Position numbers and translations under genes: made by a program. DNA of 53,377 bases, taken from Geobacteraceae bacterium (lineage in GTDB: Bacteria; Desulfobacterota; Desulfuromonadia; Geobacterales; Pseudopelobacteraceae). The notes under the pieces were generated by a model. That model made no database searches, was not told where the DNA came from, and worked only from the letters and a program-made list of their open reading frames with translations. Of the stretch, positions 46,196 to 53,377 are shown in pieces; the first letter of the stretch is position 1; every line of letters starts with the position of its first letter. The stretch is taken from NCBI GenBank assembly GCA_025355965.1, contig JANXYR010000040.1:1-53377 (forward strand), in the 5' to 3' direction.

Positions 46196-47512
46196 TCAGA
46201 ACTTCACAAACTCGACTCGGCGGTTATTTGCTCGACCTTCAAGTGTTTTGTTGCTGTCAATTGGCTTGGCATCGCCATATCCCACATTTTTCAGCCTGCC
46301 GGAATCAATGCCTTTCCCCTCCAACCAGCTCTTGACCGCTGCGGCCCGGTTCTCCGACAGTGGCTGATTGATCCCCTTTTTCCCCTGGTTGTCGGTGTGC
46401 CCTTCGATGGAGAATTTCAGCTCCGGATCGTCGTTCAACAGCCCGAGGATCATCTTCAGGGTCGGCAGAGACTCGGCTTTCAGCGTGGCCTTGCCGGTAT
46501 CGAACAGGATGCCGTGGGTGATGATTTTGCCATCGGTGTCCAGTGCCGACTTAATCTCCTTGCCCCCCTCCGCCAGACGAAAGTTTGTGAACATCATCCT
46601 ATCGGTCTGGTACCCGGAGATGTTCGCCATTCCAACGCCGATCTGCCGAATCGGCCTCTTGACGCCGTCTGGATCGTTAATGACGCGGGTGCCGTCGACG
46701 TAAGCCTTGACGAACGTCCCGTTGATCGTGACGGAGATATGGTGGATTTTCTCATCCTGCACGTTTAGTTTCGTTGACGTATTCAGCGAGATGTTCTCCT
46801 CCCCGGAGAACTGGATCTTGCCTGCCTGTTTTCCATGACCGGCGCCGGTTCCTGGCCACCCCTGCTTATCCCCAAGCAGGAAGAGGAAATACCGGTTGGG
46901 AAACTTCGCATTCGACTTCAGAGCGTTGCCGAGAAGGGCGTCAAACTCGACGGTGAATTTCTCTGGCATATCCCCCTTCTGGTTCAGACGTATGTATTGG
47001 ACCGACGGGTACTGCTCCTGACCTTTGTTCGCCGGGTTGCTCCTCAGCAACCTTCTCCCCTGGTACTCTACGACCTCTACGGCGCCGTTGTTCCCAGGCT
47101 TGGGGCCGTTAAGGTGCCACTTCCGAGGGAACTCACCCACGTCGGTATCGGAGAAGTCGTCAAAGAAGATCATCTTGTCGCCGGGGACGAAGTCGAACTT
47201 GGTGTAGACTGTTTCCGCATCCTCGATGGAGAGATTGTCGCCAGAAGCTGCCGATGGGCTTCCTATCGTCTCCGGTTGGTCAGTCCCCTTTTGCGTTGGT
47301 TGCTTAGAACCGGATGACTGTTTCGAATCACCCTTCACGGCATTCCGAATCCCCCCCCTGGTCGCATCATAGGCGCTGTTGCCAGCATCATTCACCGCCC
47401 GGTTGCCAAGGCGTTTGCCGACGTCTTCTACCACGCTGTCCATCCAGCCTGCCTGACATATGCCGGTACCGGCAACGAGAATAAGTAACAATGCCAAGAA
47501 CCCTGATTTCAT
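46196..47512 (-). CDS. OmpA-family exported protein with a LamG-like middle domain
   Basis: A 438-residue protein with a signal peptide (MKSGFLALLLILVAGTGICQA). The middle (about residues 110-310) is beta-rich: FFDDFSDTDVGEFPRKWHLNG, KFTVEFDALLG and VKAYVDGTRV suggest a concanavalin/LamG-like sandwich. The last 110 residues are an OmpA peptidoglycan-binding domain: SIEGHTDNQG, LSENRAAAVKSWL and GRANNRRVEF. It would tether to peptidoglycan while the middle domain binds a ligand or partner. A very strong GGGGGAGGAG precedes the ATG. It is the last gene of the exported cassette. Confidence 0.85.
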   Translation of the reverse strand: MKSGFLALLLILVAGTGICQAGWMDSVVEDVGKRLGNRAVNDAGNSAYDATRGGIRNAVKGDSKQSSGSKQPTQKGTDQPETIGSPSAASGDNLSIEDAETVYTKFDFVPGDKMIFFDDFSDTDVGEFPRKWHLNGPKPGNNGAVEVVEYQGRRLLRSNPANKGQEQYPSVQYIRLNQKGDMPEKFTVEFDALLGNALKSNAKFPNRYFLFLLGDKQGWPGTGAGHGKQAGKIQFSGEENISLNTSTKLNVQDEKIHHISVTINGTFVKAYVDGTRVINDPDGVKRPIRQIGVGMANISGYQTDRMMFTNFRLAEGGKEIKSALDTDGKIITHGILFDTGKATLKAESLPTLKMILGLLNDDPELKFSIEGHTDNQGKKGINQPLSENRAAAVKSWLEGKGIDSGRLKNVGYGDAKPIDSNKTLEGRANNRRVEFVKF

Positions 47513-47581
47513 AACTCCTCCCCCTAAAAAGAGATATTATTTTGAACCTGCAGCTGCAGCTTCAGTCGCCGATTATACATA

Positions 47582-50398
47582 TTAATTCGCTTTTTTACCG
47601 CAGCCACCCTCTTTGAAACAAAATTTGCCTGACCAGAGTTCCTTTTTGGTGAACTTATCAGTAACCGGTCGTTCTCGGAAGGATTCACCATAAGGGCCAC
47701 CAATCTTTTCCCACGGAGACTTGTCGACATCCTTGCCCCCTGCATCTGATGGCATGATACTGTCCGTCACCTTTCCGGAAAGGCTGCATCCTCGCTTCGT
47801 CGATGCTTCAAAAGAGGCCTTCCCAGACATTCCGAAGCCATTTTTCATGTCCTGGCTGATTCCTGCCGAAAAATCGGAATCCCGAACTTCACCGTTTGGA
47901 CCGAACGTCATCTGTCCGTTGACTGAAACACCAACCTTTCCGACCTGCACCGAAAGACCGGTGTTGGGGGTAATGGAGCTATCTCGTACATTCCAGTTTC
48001 CATCTGTTGAAACCGAGCCGGAGAGACCGATGTTGACAGCGACTACGCCTCCCTTGAAATATTTGTCACTGTCTATGCCGATATTCACCCCTCCATCATA
48101 TTTCGTAGCACCGGTGAATTCGCTCTTCGTCATAGATCCAAACAGTTTGCCGATCTGCGGAAACGGCAAAACATCGGTATTGAATTTAACATATGTCCGG
48201 GCGCATGAAATTCTTCCGCTCAAAAAGGGAATGAATGGAATGTTGAGATCAGCGCCAAAGGCATCCAGTTTTTTCCAGAGAGGAGTGGATTCCGGAATCT
48301 CCCCTGAATCGAAGGCGACTTTAGCCGCCTTGTTCCGCATGATACGGGCGGTTTCCTCCTCATTGCGAGCCGCCTGTTCCGCTTCCCGTTCGCGCAGGAG
48401 GTCCTCAAGATAGCAGTCACAATCCCAGTTATCACTATAACGGATCGATCCAAAGGCGTTTCCCACCGTACCGAGTGCCGTGACCAGTGCCGAGTTTATG
48501 TTTCGGCGCAATTCGGAATCCTTCTGGTCTCGCACCTCGGGGTCGCTGATGAGCCCCACATGGCGGATCACGTCATAGTAGTATGCCTCAACCATCGGCT
48601 TTATCTTATTTAAATAGGCGGTAGTAGCCACATTCGTGGCTGAGCCGAATGCGCTCTCGGAAATGGCGTTGAACTGATTAAAGTATTTCTCGTGGATTTT
48701 ATGGCGCTTGATTTTCCATTCAACAGATTCAGGATCCGAAGAAGCCTTTCTGCGCGCTTCAAGTTCAGCCTCCTCGTCTGCCTTCATTGCACTCAGTTCA
48801 CCTATCTTGGTCTGGGCAATTTCCAAAATTTCCCTAACAGCCTGCTGGCGCTGCTTATTCACAGAATTGAGGTAACCGTTGTAGAGGTTTGTCTTACGAT
48901 TGTGTACAACAAAGTTGTGCTTCTGAATGTTGATATTCATGGGGTCGGCATACTGTTCGGCATCGATTTGCACAATAGCTATGAAAGGGTCAATCTGAGC
49001 CGCAGTAGACATGAGGGTAGTCGACTTCCCGGTTGCCAGTTCTCGTTTGGCAGTTGCCACCTGTTGGCGCAATCTCTCGATATCGGACTTAAGCTTTGAC
49101 CTGTTCACCTTGGCTTTGAATTTCTGTTTTGAATTGGCGTATTTTTCAGGATGTTTAGCGACATCGTCCAGGTCGATACCTGGTAGGACGTCAATACCCA
49201 AACGGGAGAGCGCCTTCAATTGACTTGTTGCAGTTGATAGAGGCGAAGCATTGGCGTATGCCTGAAGCAACTGCATGAAATCTTTGAGAGCGCTTTGGCC
49301 AAGCGGTGAGGAAATCGCCTTTACCGAAGCATACTGAGTCAACTTATTGATTTTTGGCGCAGTGAAACTCCCCTCAGGGGGGAGATGCTCGATGAAATAC
49401 CTCATCTTGTTCCGTTCGCTCTGATCAAGTTGGGCCACAAAATCGGCAGATGTAGTAATCGGTTCGGAACTTATCGCCTTGATCCCTTCTTCAAACTTTT
49501 CCTCGGGAGTATCAGGGGGGAGTTCGGCAAATTCCTCACTTTTTTCAAGGGACTTGGCCGCTTTTTTTGCCAACATCAGCATGACCGGCTTATCCAGGTT
49601 GTCATCCTCAAGGATGGCCAACGCCTTATCAGGCTTCTCGATGGCGTGGAAATAGGCCGCCATCCCCAGAGCGGCATCCCAGGAAAAAGGTTTAAGTTTC
49701 CGCGCCACTTGGAACAGTGAGCGAGCCTCATCCAGTTTCCCCATGTCGATATATAGGTTACCCAGATTGAGAATCGCTGTAAAACTCTCTTCGGTCCAAA
49801 TATCGTCCTTCATGGAAATCGCGAGGGCATAGCGAAAAATTGACTCAGCTTCCCTGCGATAGGTAGAGAGCTTCTTAACCTCGGTCGGGCCGGCATGCAG
49901 GCGCTCTCCTCCCGCAACAACGGCGGAAGCGAAATTGTTGGCGTTGGCCGTGCTCTGGGGGTCGAGAGAGAAGACCGCTGAGGCCAGAGCCATGATGAAA
50001 TAGGGTTCACTATTGTAGTTGGTGACAGAGGAAACCAGGAGCGAATACTCTCTGGCTTTCTCCCTGTTTGGGTGCAGACCATCAAACCGGGGAGGCCATG
50101 TGACAAACCGTGAATACGCCGACAGATCTGCCGCGCCAAATTTCTTGCGGGAAACGGCATTTCGATCGAGTGCAATCTTCAGTACCGCTTTTTCTGTGGG
50201 AGCATCTTTTTTTTCAGGTAAGAGATACGGCATCTTCTCCAGTTCTGCATTGACAGCAGCCACAGCTGCAGCCCGCTGCTCCGGAGTCCTGCCGGAACCA
50301 AAAGGCGAAATCCCCTGGGGTATCTGCTGACTCCCCATTGCAAAGCTCGGAACCAGTATGCAGCAGAAGAGAAACACAACAATAATAAGATGTTTCAT
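47582..50398 (-). CDS. Large exported TPR protein, function unknown
   Basis: A 938-residue protein with a signal peptide (MKHLIIVVFLFCCILVPSFA). TPR-like helices occur at about residues 190-265 (ILNLGNLYIDMGKLDEARSLF, then ALGMAAYFHAIEKPDKALAIL). A long helical, partly coiled-coil region follows (about 400-690), then a glycine-rich beta part (about 735-890) with repeated GVxVxxGxSGSV-like strands. Cysteines cluster as CDCYL and near the end (FCFKEGGCGKK). I do not recognise a family. GGGAG precedes the ATG at 50398. It lies 69 bases before the OmpA-family gene and probably works with it in the envelope. Confidence 0.75.
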   Translation of the reverse strand: MKHLIIVVFLFCCILVPSFAMGSQQIPQGISPFGSGRTPEQRAAAVAAVNAELEKMPYLLPEKKDAPTEKAVLKIALDRNAVSRKKFGAADLSAYSRFVTWPPRFDGLHPNREKAREYSLLVSSVTNYNSEPYFIMALASAVFSLDPQSTANANNFASAVVAGGERLHAGPTEVKKLSTYRREAESIFRYALAISMKDDIWTEESFTAILNLGNLYIDMGKLDEARSLFQVARKLKPFSWDAALGMAAYFHAIEKPDKALAILEDDNLDKPVMLMLAKKAAKSLEKSEEFAELPPDTPEEKFEEGIKAISSEPITTSADFVAQLDQSERNKMRYFIEHLPPEGSFTAPKINKLTQYASVKAISSPLGQSALKDFMQLLQAYANASPLSTATSQLKALSRLGIDVLPGIDLDDVAKHPEKYANSKQKFKAKVNRSKLKSDIERLRQQVATAKRELATGKSTTLMSTAAQIDPFIAIVQIDAEQYADPMNINIQKHNFVVHNRKTNLYNGYLNSVNKQRQQAVREILEIAQTKIGELSAMKADEEAELEARRKASSDPESVEWKIKRHKIHEKYFNQFNAISESAFGSATNVATTAYLNKIKPMVEAYYYDVIRHVGLISDPEVRDQKDSELRRNINSALVTALGTVGNAFGSIRYSDNWDCDCYLEDLLREREAEQAARNEEETARIMRNKAAKVAFDSGEIPESTPLWKKLDAFGADLNIPFIPFLSGRISCARTYVKFNTDVLPFPQIGKLFGSMTKSEFTGATKYDGGVNIGIDSDKYFKGGVVAVNIGLSGSVSTDGNWNVRDSSITPNTGLSVQVGKVGVSVNGQMTFGPNGEVRDSDFSAGISQDMKNGFGMSGKASFEASTKRGCSLSGKVTDSIMPSDAGGKDVDKSPWEKIGGPYGESFRERPVTDKFTKKELWSGKFCFKEGGCGKKAN

Positions 50399-50602
50399 GA
50401 GCCGCTCCCGTAGGACAAAACGCAACAGATAGGAGGCTCAAAACAGTATCATTCAGAGAGCAATCTCTTACCATTACGTTCTCATGTATATCAGACTACA
50501 ACCGCCGATTCTATAGACCGCAAGAGACAGCACACTTCTCGTCTACAACGACACTATGCAGGTATTCACACGTTAGGTGCCTTTTATTGGGTCAGTTTCC
50601 TG

Positions 50603-51148
50603 TCATGGCACCAGCGATTCGATCCAGGCTTTGATGTTCTCTTCCGCTCCGGCGCCATTTTTTACCGAGATGACCAACAGACCATTATCTGACACTCCTG
50701 ACCAGCTACCCCCGTAGGTTACCCATTCATTGCAACTTGTTCCTATTTGCGGTGTGGTCGATTTTGTTAAAACGAGAGTTCCATTCTTTATTTGCTTTTT
50801 TGCGGTTGACTGAGTCTTCGATCCCGTTCCAGCAGAGGATGATTCTGTTTGTCTGGCCATTGATGCAGCGATCATCTTCGCTGACGCTTCCGGCATAGCC
50901 CTCCAGCTGTACGAAATATGTATGTCGGGATCGGTCTGCATACAACTCTTCATATTGTGTGGTTTGTTAGCCTCGAAACTTACCTGAGCTGGTGAAACCG
51001 ACTTGGAAGCAACAGTAAACCCTTTAGGTAGTTTCCCTACAGGTGGTTCAGTTTGGGAGCTTGCGGAACCGGCAATAAACCAGGTCGCAACAACCAGTAT
51101 CAGCGTGTTCATACCTGTCAAAAACGAAATATTTTTCTTTGTAATCAT
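50603..51148 (-). CDS. Small exported protein, function unknown
   Basis: A 181-residue protein with an N-terminal hydrophobic signal segment (about residues 9-31, TGMNTLILVVATWFIAGSA). The mature part contains two cysteines (SCMQTDP and TSCNEWV), which may form a disulfide. A Ser/Thr-rich stretch (about 100-120) separates two small folded parts; the C-terminal part ends AEENIKAWIESLVP. I do not recognise the family. GGGAGGA precedes the ATG. It lies between the disrupted glutaredoxin-like gene and the large TPR gene. Confidence 0.7.
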   Translation of the reverse strand: MITKKNISFLTGMNTLILVVATWFIAGSASSQTEPPVGKLPKGFTVASKSVSPAQVSFEANKPHNMKSCMQTDPDIHISYSWRAMPEASAKMIAASMARQTESSSAGTGSKTQSTAKKQIKNGTLVLTKSTTPQIGTSCNEWVTYGGSWSGVSDNGLLVISVKNGAGAEENIKAWIESLVP

Positions 51149-51204
51149 GCTGAATTCCTCCCTTATTGTATAGTCCTTACATTGTTACTTCCAGAGCCTG
51201 ATCC

Positions 51205-51578
51205 CTAATTTTTCTTCAGCTCTTTAGCCGCCTTTTCAAACCTGTCTGGGTCGAACCCTTTCATGACCTTTTCATCATTGCCGATGACGATGACCGGCAC
51301 TCCCTGGCTCTTGTACTTTTTGGTCAAGTCATCCATGGCGTCGCTGTCAAGCTCGACATCCCGGTTGATGAACGGGATGTTCTTGCTTGCGAAGTATTCC
51401 TTGGCTGCCTTGCAGAAAATAAAAGGAAAATATAAAAGGGTCAATGCTCCAAATATCAAATCCCCAATACAGCCTTTACTTTTTCCACTACCGACTTGAA
51501 AAACGATGATCCCGGGAACTCGGCATGGGCCGCAGTTGACCAGCAAATAATGACCACGACGCTTAGCAGCTTTTTCAT
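51205..51578 (-). pseudogene. Disrupted exported glutaredoxin-like gene
   Basis: Two parts in different frames. From an ATG at 51578, with AGGAG upstream, a signal peptide is encoded (MKKLLSVVVIICWSTAAHAE); this frame stops after 40 codons. In a second frame that runs to 51205, the last 65 residues are clearly glutaredoxin-like: CKAAKEYFASKNIPFINRDV, then GVPVIVIGNDEKVMKGFDPDRFEKA. The segment before CKAAKEYF reads FPFIF where a CxxC motif would be expected, so the first redox cysteine is absent. A frameshift plus loss of the active site best explains this. A CGPC string in the second frame upstream overlaps the signal-peptide codons and is probably chance. Confidence 0.65.
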
Positions 51579-52067
51579 GAAAGCACTCCTTTCATTTTTT
51601 TGCTAATGTTTGGGGGTTATCATCAAATTTAATGCCAAGAATATTGAATAAACTTCAAATATTTCCGTATGTTATAAGACTGAAGGTTAGAAGATGTTAT
51701 TAGATGCATATATAGAATTTAGTGGACCCCTTAGTCAAGACAATAATCCGTCTAGTTTATAGGTGGTTGTAGTTTACTGTTAACGGCGTTCAGGAGAGGA
51801 GATCGGCAGAGACAACTGACAAGAAGACCGACCATAAGATTTATAACAAGGTGATGACTAAATTGGCAGAGGGGAAGTACAAGGTTCAGAAGTTAATGAG
51901 CAACAAAAGCCCGCATGTGTAATGAGAATAACAACATATTAACAGCGCGTTTTTTTGCTGGCGTAACAGGACAATAATTATCTTATTATTCAATTGCATT
52001 ATTGATATATTTCTGTTCATATATCCAGAGGTGTACAAATTCATATAACATCCTCTGGGGGCTTCAT
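51579..52067. other. 489-base intergenic region with possible gene and IS remnants
   Basis: AT-rich region between the divergent glutaredoxin-like pseudogene and the haem lipoprotein gene. It contains GAATTTAGTGGACC at about 51716, which shares TTTAGTGGAC with the IS end at 53292, and an open tail at 51773-51922 described separately. No complete gene is visible. Confidence 0.5.
51773..51922 (+). pseudogene. Possible 3' remnant of a lost gene
   Basis: A 49-codon open tail without a usable start, ending at TAA 51922. The product end, TDHKIYNKVMTKLAEGKYK and KLMSNKSPHV, has the lysine-rich, well-formed look of a real C-terminus but matches nothing I recognise. It may be debris of a gene cut by a deletion or insertion, or chance. 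Confidence 0.25.
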
Positions 52068-52628
52068 ATGAATCATTCAAAAAAGACCATCATCTGGTTC
52101 TGTGTATTAGTAACATCAGTTCTGCAATTCGGCTGTGGTGAAAATGGAAAGAATATACCGGCAACAAAACTGACGGCCTCGGTAGTAGCATCTGATGCCG
52201 ATACCACTGCACACACCCATAGCATTACCATTCCCTTCACCGATATATCAGCAATACCAGCTTCCGATATCTACCAGTACAGAAGCGGGGTCAGCAGCGG
52301 TCATTCCCACGTCATCGCTATTTCCAAGCAGCAGATAATTGACTTAAACAATGGCATGAAACTGGTTCTCACCTCTTCAGCTCCAGATACGGGAAGTAGC
52401 CATACGCACACTTGGAATTTGCTAGGTGGTAATCTGCTTTATGAGAAGAATTGCTATAACTGCCATACCAATGACAAACGGAATCATAGCCCGATGAATG
52501 TTTCATTCAATTCCAGCCAAACCAGTGCCGTAATCAACCCAGGAAGCGCACCACTCTCAGCTTCAACAGCTGCGACACCTGATCCGAATTACTCAGTTTC
52601 TACGGTTGTACTCCCACTTAATCCATAG
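52068..52628 (+). CDS. His-rich monohaem lipoprotein
   Basis: A 186-residue lipoprotein: signal KKTIIWFCVLVTSVLQFGC with lipobox QFGC. The mature part holds a run of HxH motifs (HTHS, HSH, SHTHTW) embedded in similar beta-strand units (HTHSITIPFTDISA, HSHVIAISKQQIID), then one haem c site CYNCH near residue 127 and a Ser/Thr/Pro-rich tail. The HxH strands could bind copper, zinc or another metal; the haem suggests electron transfer or sensing. It is likely anchored to the outer membrane or the periplasmic face. GGGGG precedes the ATG; a longer frame has no support. Confidence 0.75.
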   Translation: MNHSKKTIIWFCVLVTSVLQFGCGENGKNIPATKLTASVVASDADTTAHTHSITIPFTDISAIPASDIYQYRSGVSSGHSHVIAISKQQIIDLNNGMKLVLTSSAPDTGSSHTHTWNLLGGNLLYEKNCYNCHTNDKRNHSPMNVSFNSSQTSAVINPGSAPLSASTAATPDPNYSVSTVVLPLNP

Positions 52629-52684
52629 TCGACCTTATTGATCACTTTAAGCAACACCTCAGCGCATAGCTGAATGCAAAACGC

Positions 52685-52716
52685 AAAAAAAGGCCACATC
52701 CAAAAATGCAGCCTTT
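52685..52716 (-). terminator. Terminator of the Lys/Ala-rich protein gene
   Basis: On the minus strand AAAGGCTGCAT pairs with ATGTGGCCTTT (two G-U pairs), loop TTTTGG, followed by TTTT. It lies 22 bases after the stop at 52738. It may also serve the convergent lipoprotein gene, with weaker pairing on the plus strand. Confidence 0.7.
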
Positions 52717-52737
52717 CTAAGTACTATGGGAAAAAAA

Positions 52738-52974
52738 TTACTTTGCAGCAGGGGCAGCGGGGACAGCAGGAATAGCAGCTTCTTTCTTCACAGCTTTCTT
52801 TGCTTTTTTTACTTTTTTAGCAGGCTTTGCTTCTTTCTTTACTTCTGCAGCAGGAGCAGCAACAGCAGGATGGCCAGCAGGCATAGCAGGAGTAGCAGCA
52901 TCAGCTGCAAAAACTACAGCAGAGAAGGACATAGCAACGAGTGCAGCAACGATTGTGGACAGAACTTTTTTCAT
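52738..52974 (-). CDS. Small exported Lys/Ala/Pro-rich protein
   Basis: A 78-residue protein with a clean signal peptide (MKKVLSTIVAALVAMSFSAVVFAA). The mature 54 residues are low complexity: PAMPAGHPAV, then lysine clusters (EVKKEAKPAKKVKKAKKAVKK) and an Ala/Pro tail. The mature form is strongly basic and probably unfolded. The composition recalls the acid-shock protein Asr and histone-like tails, but that is only a resemblance. GGAGG lies eight bases before the ATG. A sigma-54-type promoter lies upstream and a terminator downstream, so it is a tidy single-gene unit. Confidence 0.75.
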   Translation of the reverse strand: MKKVLSTIVAALVAMSFSAVVFAADAATPAMPAGHPAVAAPAAEVKKEAKPAKKVKKAKKAVKKEAAIPAVPAAPAAK

Positions 52975-53017
52975 GGGTAATACCTCCAAATAATTTAGCG
53001 AATCTGTAGATTGTATC

Positions 53018-53033
53018 AGCATATATAGTGCCA
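53018..53033 (-). promoter_or_regulatory. Sigma-54 (RpoN) promoter of the Lys/Ala-rich protein gene
   Basis: On the minus strand TGGCACTATATATGCT matches TGGCAC-N5-TTGCW, with GG and GC exactly ten bases apart. The predicted start is about 12 bases downstream, near 53007, leaving a leader of about 33 bases that holds the GGAGG site. Confidence 0.6.
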
Positions 53034-53230
53034 AATATCAGAATGATGTAACTAGCTGGAACTAAACGTTTAACTTAATTGTCTACTAATTTATTTCTAT
53101 TTGCATCACCTTGTATGCTCTTCTCAGTACCCTATATGGAGTTCCATATGTAGCTCACCATCCGAATAGCACCTCAGGTTTGAAGATCTTGACGTATCTA
53201 GGAGAGTTTAAGGTTTCCCCCCGACAAGGC

Positions 53231-53262
53231 AAAAGAAAAGAGGTGCCTCAAATCAAGACACC
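53231..53262 (-). terminator. Minus-strand terminator next to the IS end
   Basis: On the minus strand GGTGTCTT pairs with GAGGCACC (with G-U pairs), loop GATTT, followed by TCTTTTCTTTT. The G-U pairs and T-tract fit only minus-strand transcription. Nothing inside the window needs it; it may have served a gene now separated by the IS element. Confidence 0.55.
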
Positions 53263-53291
53263 CCTTCCCCTTATTAGTTAACAACAAATAT

Positions 53292-53377
53292 TGAATTTAC
53301 CCCGGTTTAGTGGACAGTTAGTTAAGCTGCGAGGTTAAGTTCCTCGTACTCACTTGGGGTTAAATATCCGAGGGACG
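53292..53377 (-). mobile_element. IS3-family insertion sequence, one end (runs off the window)
   Basis: The outer end appears to be the TG at 53292, with a terminal repeat of the form TGAATTTACCCCGG then TTTAGTGGACA reading inward. The transposase stop codon follows 14 bases inside. Both the terminal sequence and the transposase tail are typical of the IS3 family. The other end and any target-site duplication lie outside the window. Confidence 0.7.
53322..53377 (-). CDS. IS3-family transposase (OrfB), C-terminal end only
   Basis: The last 18 codons of a minus-strand gene that continues past the window. They encode LGYLTPSEYEELNLAA and stop. The string GYLTPxEYE is the usual end of the DDE integrase core of IS3-family OrfB proteins (compare HSxLGYxSPxEYE). 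Confidence 0.75.
   Translation of the reverse strand, partial: SLGYLTPSEYEELNLAA

Noticed and set aside
47721-48413. Plus-strand frame of about 230 codons
   Set aside because: Antisense to the large TPR protein gene, which has a signal peptide and a good start; this frame has neither.
51508-51546. CGPC string resembling a thioredoxin active site
   Set aside because: It is encoded in an alternate frame over the signal-peptide codons of the glutaredoxin-like pseudogene and lacks thioredoxin context.
1-53377. CRISPR array, prophage or toxin-antitoxin pair
   Set aside because: No regularly spaced repeats, phage structural genes or recognisable toxin-antitoxin pairs were found on reading both strands.

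Overview
The window looks like chromosomal DNA from a member of the Geobacter/Desulfuromonadales group. This is inferred from gene content, not from any search: a chemoreceptor with a periplasmic CxxCH haem motif, a CxxCH lipoprotein, several c-di-GMP and two-component proteins, an MshEN-type secretion/pilus ATPase, an AcuC-type deacetylase and a good sigma-54 promoter match. Coding density is high on both strands and most starts carry a recognisable Shine-Dalgarno sequence. No ribosomal RNA operon, CRISPR array or prophage is visible. There is one tRNA gene, tRNA-Ala(CGC).

Layout. 1-4422, minus strand: a truncated secreted protein, then a tightly coupled set (YqaA-type membrane protein, diguanylate cyclase, RecD, NAD-dependent epimerase). 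4514-7390, plus: WYL regulator, NDUFAF7-like methyltransferase, HAD hydrolase, with the last stop overlapping a convergent RluA-type pseudouridine synthase. 7377-10175, minus: pseudouridine synthase, a small conserved protein, a DegP/HtrA-type lipoprotein protease. 10372-13762, plus: XRE-cupin regulator, then a PilB/GspE-like ATPase coupled to an HDOD protein. 13785-17460, minus: Ste24-type M48 protease, ElbB, DUF401 permease and a response regulator. 17544-21019, minus: an AcuC-like deacetylase operon of five genes that includes a 34-residue membrane microprotein. 21147-25048, minus: Cache chemoreceptor, an uncertain small ORF, tRNA-Ala, a Cys-rich GAF histidine kinase, a DksA-type protein. 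25226-27100, plus: nitronate monooxygenase and rplU-rpmA with its own promoter and terminator.

27293-36874: haem chemoreceptor (+), thermonuclease and U32 protein (-), NIT/CZB chemoreceptor (+), PAS-GGDEF-EAL protein (-). 37059-39279, minus: leuB-asd with a clear promoter and terminator. 39494-45719, plus: a pseudo-receiver transmembrane protein, a YbaK-family protein, an iron-sulfur-flavoprotein-like reductase, a hotdog thioesterase and a PAS hybrid histidine kinase. 46196-51578, minus: an unrecognised exported-protein cassette (disrupted glutaredoxin-like gene, 181-aa protein, 938-aa TPR protein, OmpA-family protein). 51579-53377: a looser accessory zone with an HxH-rich monohaem lipoprotein, a Lys/Ala-rich exported protein behind a sigma-54 promoter, and the end of an IS3-family element that runs off the window.

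How it fits together: much of the window is sensing and signalling. There are three chemoreceptors with three different sensor types but no che genes, two c-di-GMP enzymes plus a likely c-di-GMP-responsive ATPase, and two histidine kinases. The best candidates for undescribed biology are the exported cassette at 46196-51578, the deacetylase operon with its microprotein at 17544-21019, and the pseudo-receiver protein at 39494-40903.
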